Shown: positions 33,839 through 44,890 of the stretch, in pieces | Layout: each line of letters opens with the position of its first letter | Numbering within the stretch: position 1 is the stretch's first letter | Notes under the pieces: generated by a model | Database searches by the model: none | What the model was told of the DNA's origin: nothing | The model's input: only the letters and a program-made list of their open reading frames with translations | NCBI GenBank assembly: GCA_023213395.1 | Contig: CM041465.1 | Span: 77,507,741 to 77,571,740, forward strand | Direction of reading: 5' to 3' | Length of the DNA stretch: 64,000 nucleotides | DNA from: Cycas panzhihuaensis | Lineage: Eukaryota > Cycadophyta | Position numbers and translations under genes: made by a program

Positions 33839-35763
33839 GGTAATGATGAATAGGTAGAAGAGATGATAGAAGTACATGCCACTAACACATGTGGCTAATA
33901 CACTTGGCATAGTAGGGATGTAGAAATGAATGCTTATGATGAGAAGCAAACAATGATTAAGTATTTTTTAATAATTATGAGTATAAACAATGATACAAGA
34001 ATGAGGCCTAATGTAGAGATGGAAAAGAGTGGTGATGTGTCATGCCACTAACCTCTCACTTATGTTCAAATGTAGGTGAGGTTTTGATGCATAAGGCTTC
34101 TAGTATACGATTATGTCCTTCACCCACAATACTCACACCTGCACTTGGTGATGAAATTCAAGTCACAGTGGAGCCTAGGTACTCCCAGTCCTCACCTAGT
34201 TTACCAATGAGCAGTTATATACCTCTTCTGAAGAGTCAAATGGTACTGTGTATCCCACAACTATGACGGATATTAGACTAGGTTAATTTTAATCTTGTAT
34301 TAAGGTTTTCACTTTTTTGGGTGTTTATCAGGATTATCCCTGATTGGAGGTCGTAGGTATGGCTAACTTATCCCTCCACCATTATTTCGGTTAAGATCAG
34401 ATCCAGTATGAAACTTACATCTCCTTTAGGGCCTAGATTTCAGCCAACCTTGGTCTATTTCAACCAAGGGAAGTGTACGCACAAGTCAAGAAATGGTGGT
34501 ATGGATCATACAGATGAGATTCCTTTTAGGAATAGTGTAAGATATTTTTGTCAAATATTAAAATAGAAAGTTGTCAAATGTTCTTGTTTACTTTTCGTGA
34601 TTACTTTGTTGTTGTTATTGTTTTATGTGATGTTTTATGCTATGTGTCCAATAGAAAAAGCATGCTAGATTTAGTAGAGGAACCAAATATTACTTTCGAT
34701 CTAAGGTTTCTTTTGTTTTAGTACAATGTTTCTAAATATGTTTTTGAAAGTTTTGATATAAAAGCCACAATAGACTAAAAATCATATCAACTTACCTCTA
34801 AAATAATAATTTCTCTAAATTTAAAAGTATGTTATTTTGTTTTATTTTATTATTTTTTTATAAAATTTATAAATAATGATAAATGGGTAAATTTTTTAAA
34901 AATTACAAATATGAAGGCCTAAATGATGAAATTTAAATTTATGATAGAAGGAAAAAGTGTTCATAATATTATTTTTAATAGATTTGTGAAGTTAGATTTT
35001 TGAAAAGGCACAAAAACGTTTTTGCCTAAAAAAGCACAAAAACAAAATCCTACCAGATCCACTATCTTAGAATATGAACTTCAATATGTTAAAAGTTACA
35101 TTTTAACATGTACATTAACTTTCTCTTCTACACCATCTCCAAAATCTGCTAAAACATTACCTAAAATACCCTTGCAATGTCCTTTGTGGGGTTGAGTAGG
35201 CAAAATCAACAACCGTGAGAAAATTGCATAAATCTCACTAACCAGTGGATGAAATTTGATGAGATTTATCTTAAATTGATCTTAAGATATAAATCTACCA
35301 GATCCCTTAATAAAATTTTTATATTTTTAGCTTATAATTAAAGGATTTCATTGGGAAAAGTGCTTTAAATCATTTATCTACAAATTTTATCCTTTTGTCA
35401 CAGTCAAAATTCACTATTACAAGCTAAATCTAAAGTTACTCTAGAAGACAAAAATGATCCTCTAGTCAAGGAAACTTTGCATGCCAAATTTTATTGAATT
35501 TTGAGATGGTAAAACTTTTTATGAAATTATAGGCCTTTAATACTTCTGGGACTGTTCCGGCAGCTGAATAGCTTCAAAAACTTATATTCTTCACATTTAA
35601 ATTTTTACACACATATAGAAAGTAATAACATACAAAGTACTATAATTTTAAGTTCTCAAAATATTTAAAAAATGATGAATACACTCTCAATACTTCACAT
35701 TGAAGGTGAAGGAGAGGCAAAATGACTCCATGCAAGTGGAATGGAGTGAATAGATCCCCTTCT
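33839..35763 (-). other. Leader of copia B
   Basis: Non-coding, about 1.9 kb. The part 33840-34560 is recognisably the same as 46107-47000 in element C (for example ggtgatgaaat and atatacctc blocks). The stretch 34560-35760 is AT-rich and less alike. Confidence 0.55.
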
Positions 35764-35776
35764 AGTTCTTATACAA
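35764..35776 (-). other. Primer binding site of copia B (decayed)
   Basis: agttcttatacaa matches the complement of the Met-type site (agctctgatacca) at 10 of 13 bases. It is separated by two bases from the LTR start at 35779, the same spacing as in element C. Confidence 0.6.
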
Positions 35777-35778
35777 TA

Positions 35779-36089
35779 TGAAGGAAGGATGGATCTAGGG
35801 AATAAATAACTCACATACACACAATGGCAATGGAGAATGAAAAAGAGATGAAACAAGATATGAGAGTAAGCTTGGAAGTGAGAATGAATAATGACACCCT
35901 CCTTAAGATTTCGCCTTTTATTATTGAGGGTGAGCATTAGGGTTAGGATTTTTCTACCTAATGAGATGAACCCGAAATTACATTTAAATGTACATAAAGT
36001 ATATTTTATTAAGAGACTAATGCTAACAATATATCTTAAGGTTATATAATTAATCTACATAAATGATCTTGATACATTAACCTTTTTAA
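35779..36089 (-). repeat. 5' LTR of copia B
   Basis: It begins TGAAGGAAGG and ends acctttttaa, matching 28569-28861. Confidence 0.85.
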
Positions 36090-36094
36090 GTATG
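36090..36094. repeat. Right target-site duplication of copia B
   Basis: gtatg, identical to 28564-28568. Confidence 0.85.
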
Positions 36095-36402
36095 GTCCAA
36101 GCTTCATTTGAGTATTGTGTTATTTCAATGTTTTGATTCACTTGGTCTTCAAATGCCAAGTGGAGGAAGGATAATGCTATGCTATCCTTAGTTGTAAAAT
36201 TGGCTAAGGTTACAAGATCAGGTGGAATAGTTTTTATGGGATCATTAGGATCTTGAGTGGGCTTATGCATGGGTATATTCCCATTGATGTAGGCTTAATA
36301 TTCATTCATAATAAGCAAGTCTTTTACTTTATTTTTTTAAGGTATAAAGTTATTAATGTCATTGAGTTTGATGCTGTTGGAAAGAAGCATTTGTAATGTC
36401 AT
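36095..36402 (-). pseudogene. gag: Copia A gag, N-terminal part (split by element B)
   Basis: Minus strand, from an ATG at 36402 (MTLQMLLSNSIKL). It continues through PPDLVTLANFTTKD, IALSFLHLAFEDQV and YSNEAWTIL, the helices that precede the break in copia gag. Frame changes near 36270-36345 and a stop are present. It is completed by 27531-28563. Confidence 0.75.
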
Positions 36403-36588
36403 GTTTGAAAGGTTTTTTTTGTGTTTGATATTTTTAAATTTTTTGTGTGATGAGATATTAATCTACCTAAGTGGCTTATAATATAGGATTCTAAGGTAAA
36501 GGGTTTCTAGGAAAGCTCTTGATTGCTATCCTATCTAATGGTACCTTCCCATAAGTGGCAAATCATGGACTTGATGTACCGATACATG
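36403..36588 (-). other. Leader of copia A, segment next to gag
   Basis: Non-coding, T-rich. The leader continues at 40000-41481 and 48439-48675 after removing elements D and C. Confidence 0.55.
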
Positions 36589-36593
36589 AGCTC
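36589..36593. repeat. Left target-site duplication of element D
   Basis: agctc, identical to 39995-39999. Confidence 0.85.
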
Positions 36594-36818
36594 TGTTGGA
36601 ATATTAGTAATGCACATTTGTTTTGTCCCACATGCAAGTAGGTTCCACTCTTATTATCATGTCATGTATTATAAATACACACATAGTGTATCATATGACA
36701 TATCGGTTGTAAGGATGTTTTGTTAATATAATTTGAGGTACTAAAGGATACCATTCAATCCTGGAAGTATTTATTTCTGTTTGTAAATATTATCTTATTG
36801 CAGGTTTGATTTCCAACA
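36594..36818 (+). repeat. 5' LTR of element D
   Basis: It runs from TGTTGGAATATTAG to gatttccaaca. It carries a tattataaata TATA-like box near 36668 and a catgtcatg motif. Paired with 39769-39994. Confidence 0.9.
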
Positions 36819-36833
36819 CGGTATTAGAGCAGG
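36819..36833 (+). other. Primer binding site of element D
   Basis: cggtattagagcagg follows the LTR directly. It differs from tggtatcagagc at two positions. Confidence 0.8.
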
Positions 36834-38728
36834 GTTGAGCAAGTTATAATCATGTGGTTGAGTAAGTTATGATTGTGTGTTTGTTCACATGACTCTGTTT
36901 GATGGTTTGTAGTTGTATTAAGGTGAAAACCCTAATCTTAGTAATGATCGTGGCCTCTGTTACCTACTGTTCATGGTGGTTCATGAAATCTAAGAGCCAT
37001 ATTTATCAAGTTGTATGATTTCAATTAGGCCTTCTTTGGTGTTAATTTTTGCCTTGATTTATTATTTAAATATGCACTGGCTCATAATCGATAATGTCAT
37101 GATTGCCAATTTTGTTGATATCATTTAAATAGTTGCCTATATTTTGATTTGATACATTTGATATATTTTGATATATCATATATCTTATAAATTGTTCACC
37201 TTTGAAGATTATCTATTGTAGTCATTCTTCCATATTAAGTTGCCTATTAAGATACCATCAAAATCACGGCATGATATTTCAATCACCATATTTGATATAT
37301 TCATCAGTCGTTAACATATTTAATTAGAAGTGAAGTGGTATCGATTTTGTGATTCAATGAAGTCAATGGTAGTTTGATATAATATCAACTCTAACTAGTG
37401 CAGACTCATTAGTCTGCGAGTGCCAATAAACATCTTCCACTTCATGCTGTGAATGCTAGTTTAATAGTAGAACCTCAGAAGATGATGAATTGGAAGTAAC
37501 TCTGTGGATTTCTAATTTTTTTTACAACTTTCTCTTCTTATTCTTCAAGGATGATGGATTTGGAAGGGCTGTATTCATTTTTGTATTCTTTTGTGTTATT
37601 GCTCATCCCTACCTATATTTGTGCATTTATTTTTTTATTAATTTTAATTTCTTTAATTTTTAAAATAGGAGTAAACTCTGCCCCTGAGTGTAGACTGCTC
37701 ACCTCCCTCACCGAAGTCATCTGAGAGTGCCTATTGGCGCAATAAAATCGCCCAACGATGTTTTATTTGATTAAGTAAGGTGTGACACCCTTATGACATA
37801 TGCCTTTGATTATGATGTATCAATTTATTTCATTGAGAGAATGGTTTTAGAGTGGATTGCCTATATTTTATGAAAGTTACCTTTGATATTTTTGAAGTAT
37901 CTATTTGAGTTGTATTGATGAGCCTCTATATTATGATTATCAAGTTGTTCGTTAAATTTTCATTGATATATGGATGTGATAAAGGCATTATGAATAAAGT
38001 TGTTATGATTTACTTTAGTTGATTAAGTGAGGGATCATTTCAAGTGGACACATTGTTATAAGTGGCATAGATTTATTAAGGACAATTGAGATAATGGTAG
38101 ATTTGAAGTGCTATTTGAATGGTAAAATAAAGTGACTTTATGGTGATGATACACTTTTTATATGTGAGAAGAAGTGAGAGAATTAATGGGTAGGTGGGCG
38201 ACATAAGGCAATGTGGTGCTCTTTAGAGTATGCTTTTACATGAGGGAGTTTTCTTTTTATGGGTAAAAAGAGGTGTCAGGTTACCCATTTAAATATAATT
38301 GATAGACAAGGACATGGGTGACTATTATCAAGGTATTGATGATCACAAATTAATAGGAGGTCAAGCTATTTGATGGAACCATTTGAATTGTATATAAGTA
38401 TGGTTTATTTATTAAGTAGTAATGTTCTAGCATGAGTCATGTTTTGGGCAATTAAATTAAGCGTAATGTATCTTGGCGATTTAATGGTGATATAAGATGT
38501 GCATGATTTTTGTGAGATATATGTGATTTAGACATTGATTTGATGGTAAAGTAAGTGTTTCAAATACTTACTGTATGTGATTATTTGACAATATAAGAGT
38601 TATATAAAACAATGATGCAATGATGAAGTTAATGATGTGAAAGATATAAGATATAAGAAAGTTTGTTGAGATTGATTAATGGGCATATTACCAATGTTAG
38701 GTGAGTTTTTTGATTAAAAAAAAAGGAC
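36834..38728 (+). other. Leader of element D with a GC-richer island
   Basis: Mostly AT-rich and non-coding. A different-looking stretch lies at about 37390-37790, with a perfect hairpin (gcagac tcatta gtctgc, 37403-37420) and a C-rich block (about 37679-37760). Its origin is unknown. Confidence 0.45.
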
Positions 38729-39735
38729 ATGTTATTTGAAGATACACTTACAATCATGGAGGAAAGTGATGTGATCATGTATGTTCATGAAACAAATGAA
38801 TATTATTTAAGGGATTCGTTTCTTTTGATACCTAAGTGTAATGGAAAAAACTACTTTTGGACGATTAAAATGAGATGTTTTTTTATAGCTAGAGGTTTGT
38901 GGAAACTTGTTACTGATGGATATGATATCCCCAAGGATGAAGAAGAAAAGGAACTGCTTAAGGAGAAAGAGAAAAAGGCATTCATCATGATTCTTGTTGT
39001 AATAGATAAGGCTAATCTTCCTTTCGCATACCATTTTATCATTCCTAAGATTTAATATGCAAGTATTACTAAGGAGGCTTGGGATTTTTTAAAGGATATA
39101 TTTGAATAAACTCTTAAAGAGATACATCAAATCATTGAAAAAATAAATAATATCAATGATGGTTATGATATAGGTAAAATGAATGAAGAAAATATTATCA
39201 CTAATAAAATAGTATGTCAAAATAAAAAATGTTTGAATATTGATGAAATTATTACTAAATGTATGATTGAATGTATTGATGAGACTACAACTACTACTTA
39301 AGATATTGAGAGTGATGAATTGATAAAGGCTTATTTAGATGATACCATAACTTCAAGAGAAATTGAATATGAATATGATGGTCCTATAGAAGATAAGTCT
39401 CATATTGATTCAAGTCTAAATGATGTTCCTTCTTTAAGCATTGATTCAAGTTCAAAGAGTATGTAAGTTGATCAAGATTCTTCTCCAAAGGTTAAAAAAT
39501 TCACTGTTGTACATGGTAATCAAGAATTTATATAGGATAATGATAATAAGCAAGTTGTATTTGAAGATGGTTACTTACGTGATCTACATTAAAATTAGAC
39601 TAGACTAGCCACAATGAAAAATTAATATTTACACTTGCTAGAGCTACAACAATAATGACATCACTACAAGATTGAAGATAAGGATGAAGTTGAAAATATC
39701 ATCTTTAAGACATTTTCAAGGATAAGGCATTGCAA
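38729..39735 (+). pseudogene. gag: Gag of element D (copia-type core plus acidic extension)
   Basis: The frame from 38729 is open for 108 codons. It includes IPKCNGKNYFWTIKMR, FFIARGLWKLV and DGYD, the conserved N-terminal block of copia gag (the usual form is NGKNYxxWxxxMRxFLxxxxLW). The same frame then runs on to about 39735, past a dozen single-base stops (the first at 39053, 39107 and 39299). It shows AWDFLKDIF, then an acidic, Ser/Asp-rich C-terminal region not typical of normal copia gag (IESDELIKAYLDD, EYEYDGPIED). No zinc knuckle was seen. It would form a particle or bind element RNA. The gene is broken, but its single frame makes the layout clear. A related fragment is at 22157. Confidence 0.8.
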
Positions 39736-39760
39736 ATAAAAATGACTCAAATATGCATTA

Positions 39761-39768
39761 CGGGAGAG
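39761..39768 (+). other. Polypurine tract of element D
   Basis: cgggagag immediately before the TGTTAG start of the 3' LTR. Confidence 0.7.
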
Positions 39769-39994
39769 TGTTAGAATATTAGTAATGTACATTTATTTTG
39801 TTCCACATGTAACTGGGTCTCACTCTTACTATCATGTCATGTATTATAAGTACACATATAATGTATAATATGACGTATCGATTATAAGGATATTTTGTTA
39901 ATACAATTTAAGGTACCTTAAGGGTATCATTCGATCTTAAAAGTGTTTGTTTTTATTTGTAAATATTATCTTATTACAGGTTTGATTTTTAACA
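39769..39994 (+). repeat. 3' LTR of element D
   Basis: TGTTAGAATATTAG to gatttttaaca. It is nearly collinear with 36594-36818, differing by point changes and one or two indels. Confidence 0.9.
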
Positions 39995-39999
39995 AGCTC
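39995..39999. repeat. Right target-site duplication of element D
   Basis: agctc, identical to 36589-36593. Confidence 0.85.
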
Positions 40000-41481
40000 A
40001 ATGGCTCAATATATCTCAGTACGTAGGCTGTTAAGAAGGTCTTAAGACCCTCCTGATTTATTTTTTCACTTGTACCAATTTTATATTGAACAATAGTTGT
40101 AGCAGCAAGAACTTACTAACTAAGGCACTCACCTCCCTAGGTCTAGTCTAGTCTCCAAACTCTAAAAGAGAGGGTCTCCTCTTAAGCTTGCCACATATTA
40201 TACCTTATAGCTAATGATGTTTCTCATTCAATATGAGTAGGCCAAAGGCATGTGCATAGTGGTAGTTTTAGGGGTCTTAATAATTCTCTTTATAAGGCTA
40301 GAAATAGGGGTTCAATTTGGGAGTTATTTTTTTTAATATAAAAATTTAAATTTTTTAAGTGAGTTTCTTACACAAAAGAAGTTCTTTTTAAAGCAATAAA
40401 TGAAATGAAAAGGAACTAAAATAAATTAAAATAACAAGGGTAGGTTTAGAATGTTCTTGATGGGCTAAGTTTTGAGAGTTAATTTCTTCAACCTTCCAAG
40501 ATCTACAACTACACATGAGACATTACCAAGCACTTATTAGCCTTAAAATTCAAAAAAATGATAAGCCACAACCTAATCTAGTAAAAGAATCTCAAGAAAA
40601 CTAAAAAATACTTTTAAATCTTGAAAAGTAAGGCTCAAATAGCTCAAATATAAGGGTTAATTTTAGTAGTTAATATCTCCTTCAAATCGATTAAATCTAG
40701 CTCAATTTGATTTTAAGTTGTAGAGTTCTGAATTATCTTTCTAATGCTTTAGATGGTTTAAAAAATGGATACACGGTTGAGGAGATACTGCAAAAATAAT
40801 ACAAGTACCTTTTTATACCCAAAAATCAAATGAAAATATGGTTAAGCCTCCTTTGGATTGGCCCTCAGTCATCTACAGATCCCACGTGATCACCTATTGA
40901 CACTATTAGGGGGTTAGTGGATTTGAAGAATTATTAAAAAGGGCTAAATATTTTTGTAAAATAAAAGATAATCAAATCTAAATAAATGAGATTTGAAATC
41001 TATACTTTATGAGGTCATATGAGAGCTGAATGTGATCAAACAAAGGGGCTTAAGGTGGGTTTAAAGTGAGATGTAAATTAAATTTAATGTCATCTCATTA
41101 ATGTATAATATCACATGATAAAAATATGATAAAAATTAATGTTTTTTTTAGTTTTGATGAACACATGATAAACACATGAGGTGCGCACTTTTCGTTGAGA
41201 TTTAAGAGCCTAGAAACTATATCAAACAGATTCTGGTTGATGTGAAATTTCAGAGGGGGGGTGCATGACATAAAGGAAGCTACTGGAATAGACAACACTA
41301 TAAATGATGCCCCATATTGAGAGAACGAGGCTATTAAAGTCTAGGGTTCTTTGTAGACCACACAATAAAGAACAAAGCAAAAAATAGTCAACAAACACTA
41401 GAAAACTCCTCTGTCACATACTAGAGATGGGTGTGGGGCTGATACAAACTCTAGTAATTCTCTAGTAAGAAAAAATTATTA
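40000..41481 (-). other. Leader of copia A, middle segment
   Basis: About 1.5 kb of non-coding leader between elements D and C. No open frame has a recognised match. Confidence 0.55.
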
Positions 41482-41486
41482 GTAGT
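41482..41486. repeat. Left target-site duplication of copia C
   Basis: gtagt, one base different from gtaat at 48434-48438. Confidence 0.6.
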
Positions 41487-41785
41487 TGAAAAGAGTGGAT
41501 CTGTCTTTCATCTCTATGTACTAAACACAAAGGCAAACATGGGATCAAGAGAGACTTAAGAGAAAGAAAGTAGCTCTCACAAAATAGGGAGGTAAGAATG
41601 AGCCTCTTCTATTGAGATTTTACTTTTATATTGAGACAAGGAGCATTAGAGTTAGGTGAAATGAAATTATGCATAATGTACATGAAAGTGTATTTCACTT
41701 AAGTGATCTAATTTAAAGTTCACTTAAGACCTTTTTTAGAAATAATCAACTAATGTAATGACTTTGTGATATTAATCCTTTTTAA
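41487..41785 (-). repeat. 3' LTR of copia C
   Basis: It begins TGAAAAGAGTGGATC and ends cctttttaa, paired with 48136-48433. A purine tract (minus aagggagaga) adjoins at 41786-41796. Confidence 0.85.
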
Positions 41786-42305
41786 TCTCTCCCTTAATGG
41801 TAGAAGGCTATTTCATCATATTTTATTCTATCCTATAAGGTCTTCATTTGAGCCTCTTATAAAGCAAACTACTATGACACTTTTGTGGGAAACCCTTGTG
41901 GGGAAGAAAACCCACAATTTTTTTAATCTATTAATCTGGCTTAGGTAGCTCTTTAAATAAAGCCAGATAGCTAATCGGTATAATGAATTTTGTAGCTAAA
42001 ATCTACTAAGTCTCCATATACCATTTGGTCATCCCCCATGCCCTTTCAAATTTTCACAGATTTTGATTTTTCAAAATGATACAACCATTGTCCTTTCACG
42101 CCTACAAGGGATTTTCATGAATGGGATAGAGTGGAGACTTACTCTTGTTCTTTTGCACCCACAAGGGGTTTTCACGAATGAGACAGAGTATGATGGTCCT
42201 ATTATCATCTCCTTCAATTAATCGGAGATAAAGGCCCTAAGGTTGAGTTGCTTTCAAAACTATTCAAACTTTACCCTCTTTAGTAGTTTGGTGAAGATAT
42301 CAGCC
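41786..42305 (-). other. 3' UTR of copia C
   Basis: It is non-coding and closely follows 28862-29370 of element B, including the repeated ggggttttcacgaatg / gggattttcatgaatg blocks (about 42107 and 42166). Confidence 0.6.
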
Positions 42306-43400
42306 ATTGTTTTAGAAGATCATTGATATATTTTTCTTGGGAGTGAAAGATTTTGTCATTCTTTTGAGTTACTCCAATTCTCAAGTAATATTTCATCAAA
42401 CCGAGGTCATATAATTCAAAAGTTTTAATAAGATCCATCTTCATCTAATTGATTACCTGTTCACTATTTCTCATTATTAGTATATCATCCATAAAGATTA
42501 AGAGGTAAGTGACTTTATCATTTTGGCACTTGATGAATAATGTTATATTAATATCTTGATAGTCACAAATATCATATCCAAGTTGTCTCATTCTTTTAAA
42601 CAACTTGGTAAATCAAGGACAAGGGACTTGCTTTAGGCCATACAAGGATATTTTGAGCCTGCAAACCTTATGTTCTTGACTGACAATCTCGTATCCTTCT
42701 GGTTGAGCCATGTAAATTTCTTCTTTAATATCTCCATTGAGAAATATGATGTTAACATCAAGTTGGTAGATTTTTGAACCCTATCGAGTATCCAAGGCTA
42801 TAAGAGTTCTGATTGTAGGTCACTTAGTTATAGAGCAAAGATTTCAATGTAGTCGATGCTTTCCCTTTGTGTGAATCTTTTTGCTACCAACCTTGCCTTG
42901 TGTTTTTCTAGGGTGCATCTGATCTGTACTTATTTTTAAACAACCATTTATTTTGAACTACTTTTTTTCTAAGTGGTAGATCAACAAGCTTCCATATACC
43001 GTTCTTGATAAGAGATTAGTACTCTTCGTTCATGGCATTTATCAAAGCTACATGCTTTACAACTTTTTAGTATGTTAGGGGCTCTTCATTAAGAGCAAGG
43101 TGTAGTTCTACTGGTTCAAGCTCAATGGAAAGTGATTTATGTATTCTTGCTCTATGGGCACTTTTAGTGCCAATTTTTCCTACCTCATGTGGTCGCATAT
43201 CCTTGTGTAGTTGGTAGGCTTCATAAAAACCTCAAGTTAGGAATGAGGTTTTCATTTACACAGCCTCTTGGTCTTCGTTTTGATTTTGAAAATGATCATG
43301 TGAAATGTTTGTTAAGGAGGAAGTTGACGATGTTGGAGAAGATGAGCCAACCACAAATATTAGAGAAGATAATCCTTCTACTATGGCTTTGCCTTTGTCA
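42306..43400 (-). pseudogene. Copia C reverse transcriptase (RNase H deleted)
   Basis: Minus strand. IFMDDILIM (about 42480-42510) keeps both catalytic aspartates. The KSLYGLKQ-type block, the LKQVPCPWFT-like stretch and an EEIYMAQPEGYEI block (about 42690-42725) precede it on the coding strand. The decayed KYYLRIGVTQ-type block ends at about 42310. The sequence from there to the LTR matches 3' UTR, and the roughly 700 bp that encode RT end and RNase H in B (29331-30060) are not seen, so an internal deletion is likely. Frameshifts and stops are frequent. Confidence 0.75.
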
Positions 43401-44470
43401 AATTGGTTATTCATAAATGATGGTATTGGATGTATACATATTAGCTAGGAGTCATAGCTTGTATCCTCTGAGGCTCTATTGTCAGATTCTAAGATTTTTA
43501 GAAACTATTGAGCATCTCTCCCCCTAAAATTTAGAATCTAGACATTAAATTTAGTAACATCATTAAATTGATATGAAAGTATCTTGGAGTCAAGTCTGAG
43601 TAATTGATCTTCAGTCTCTACAAAGATAACATCTTTAGTGATGATGATTTTGCACTATGAAGGTATGAAAACCTTATACTTTTTTTTGTCCATAGGGTAT
43701 CTAACAAAGATATCTTTGATGGCTCTATCTTGGAGCTTGTTTATATGTTCCTCTAGAATGTGAGCATAACAAGTAGAGACAAAAAATTTGAAGTGGGAGA
43801 TAGAGGGGGTTTGTCCATACCACATTTCATATGGAGAGGGGCCGATCTTGGAGGGACTCAGAGTGTTGATGCAATACATAACATTCCAAATAGCCTTAGC
43901 CCAAAGATAGACAGGGACATTCTTATATACCGGTATAGCATGAGCCATGTTCATGATGGTCATGTTCATGCACTTGGCAACTCCATTTTGTTGGGGTGTA
44001 CCTGCAATAGTGGTTTGATGTTTGATTCCATGTTGATATAGGTACGATTTAAAATCATTAGATGTATACTCTCCACCATTGTCAGTCCTAAGTATTTTGA
44101 TCTTGAATCTAGATTTATTTTTAATGTGGTCCTTAAAAGCTTGAAACATAGAAAAAGCTTCATCTTTCTTTGTAAGAAAAGCAACCCATACTTTTTTGGT
44201 AAAATCATTAATGAAAGTAATATAGTACCACTTCTATTTGAGATAAGGGATAGGCATAGGACCACATATATCTGATTGTACAAGTTACAAAGGTTGGCTA
44301 GATTTTTACTGATTACGAGGAAAGGGTTGTCTTTAAGATTTGGCAATGATACATGTTTCGCATTTAAAGGGATTAGAGGAGAGCCTAGGCAAACCAAGAA
44401 GAGTGGCATGTAGTTCTCTTAAATGATCAATTTTAATATGGCCCATACGAGCATGCCATAGGGCCGCTTG
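43401..44470 (-). pseudogene. Copia C integrase
   Basis: Minus frame 43655-44149 (164 codons) reads ILRTDNGGEYTSNDF, then AGTPQQNGVAKCMN, where the catalytic Glu has become Lys. It continues with WAKAIWNVMYCINTL and PYEMWYGQTPSISHFKFF and the C-terminal domain start DIFVRYPMDKKKYKVF. The overlapping frame to 44409 carries the core start (LLFLQRKMKL is a shifted reading of the first Asp block). It would join element DNA to the host genome. The loss of Glu alone would inactivate it. Confidence 0.85.
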
Positions 44471-44890
44471 GGATAAATTTTAAGGAGTCAAGGTTGTGGT
44501 AAAAGCAGAGTCATCATCAACATAGTTGGCTTCAGAGGATGGTAAGCTAGTTAGGTAAAAATATTTATCATCAAGAATTTTGGTCATAACCACAGTATTT
44601 GAAGGAGGGTGAATGACACAGAGAATTTGATTGTTTACAGTTACACTCAGATCAAATCCATAAGAGACAAGGGTAGACAAGGAGAGTGGGTTCTACTTTA
44701 GAGCAGGAATATATAAAACATCAACAAGTGTAAAATTTAGAATGCCTATGAGTTTTAGGTAAATAGTTCTAAGTCCTTTAATTGGATGAGATGATTTGTT
44801 AGCCATGTATACAACACCACAAATTTCAGAGTCAAAATCTTAAACGAACTGATGATGAAAATGATGTATTGTGTTGCTCTAGTATTCATG
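44471..44890 (-). pseudogene. Copia C protease region
   Basis: Frame 44480-44680 has DLSVTVNNQILCVIHPPS and VVMTKILDDKYFYL, and frame 44755-44946 follows upstream. These match the middle and end of copia protease-integrase spacer sequence, as in B. The Asp-Ser-Gly loop lies near 44850-44880 and is decayed. Confidence 0.6.

Larger units (their letters stand above)
28569..36089 (-). mobile_element. Copia element B, inserted in gag of A (7.5 kb)
   Basis: LTRs at 28569-28861 and 35779-36089, a perfect gtatg duplication, and internal genes on the minus strand in copia order. It has a leader of about 1.9 kb and a 3' UTR of about 470 bp. Both closely resemble the same parts of element C, so B and C are one family. 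LTR ends on the plus strand are TGAAGG and ctttttaa; the expected CA is AA in both copies. Confidence 0.9.
36594..39994 (+). mobile_element. Gag-only LTR element D (3.4 kb, TR-GAG-like), in the leader of copia A
   Basis: Structurally complete: LTRs of 225 and 226 bp, a Met-type primer site at 36819, a purine tract at 39761-39768 and a perfect 5-bp duplication, agctc. The only coding region found is a copia-type gag (38729 to about 39735). No protease, integrase or RT sequence was seen, and the interior (2.95 kb) is too short for pol. Elements of this plan, with gag but no pol, are known in plants as TR-GAG elements and depend on others for copying. D is on the opposite strand to A, B and C. 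Confidence 0.9.

Noticed and set aside
28569-36089. Target duplication of B as gtaag or ttaag with a left LTR start near 28520-28526
   Set aside because: Starting the LTR at 28569 gives an exact gtatg pair, the decayed primer site at the right spacing and a continuous gag frame in A. The alternatives need mismatches or shift the frame.
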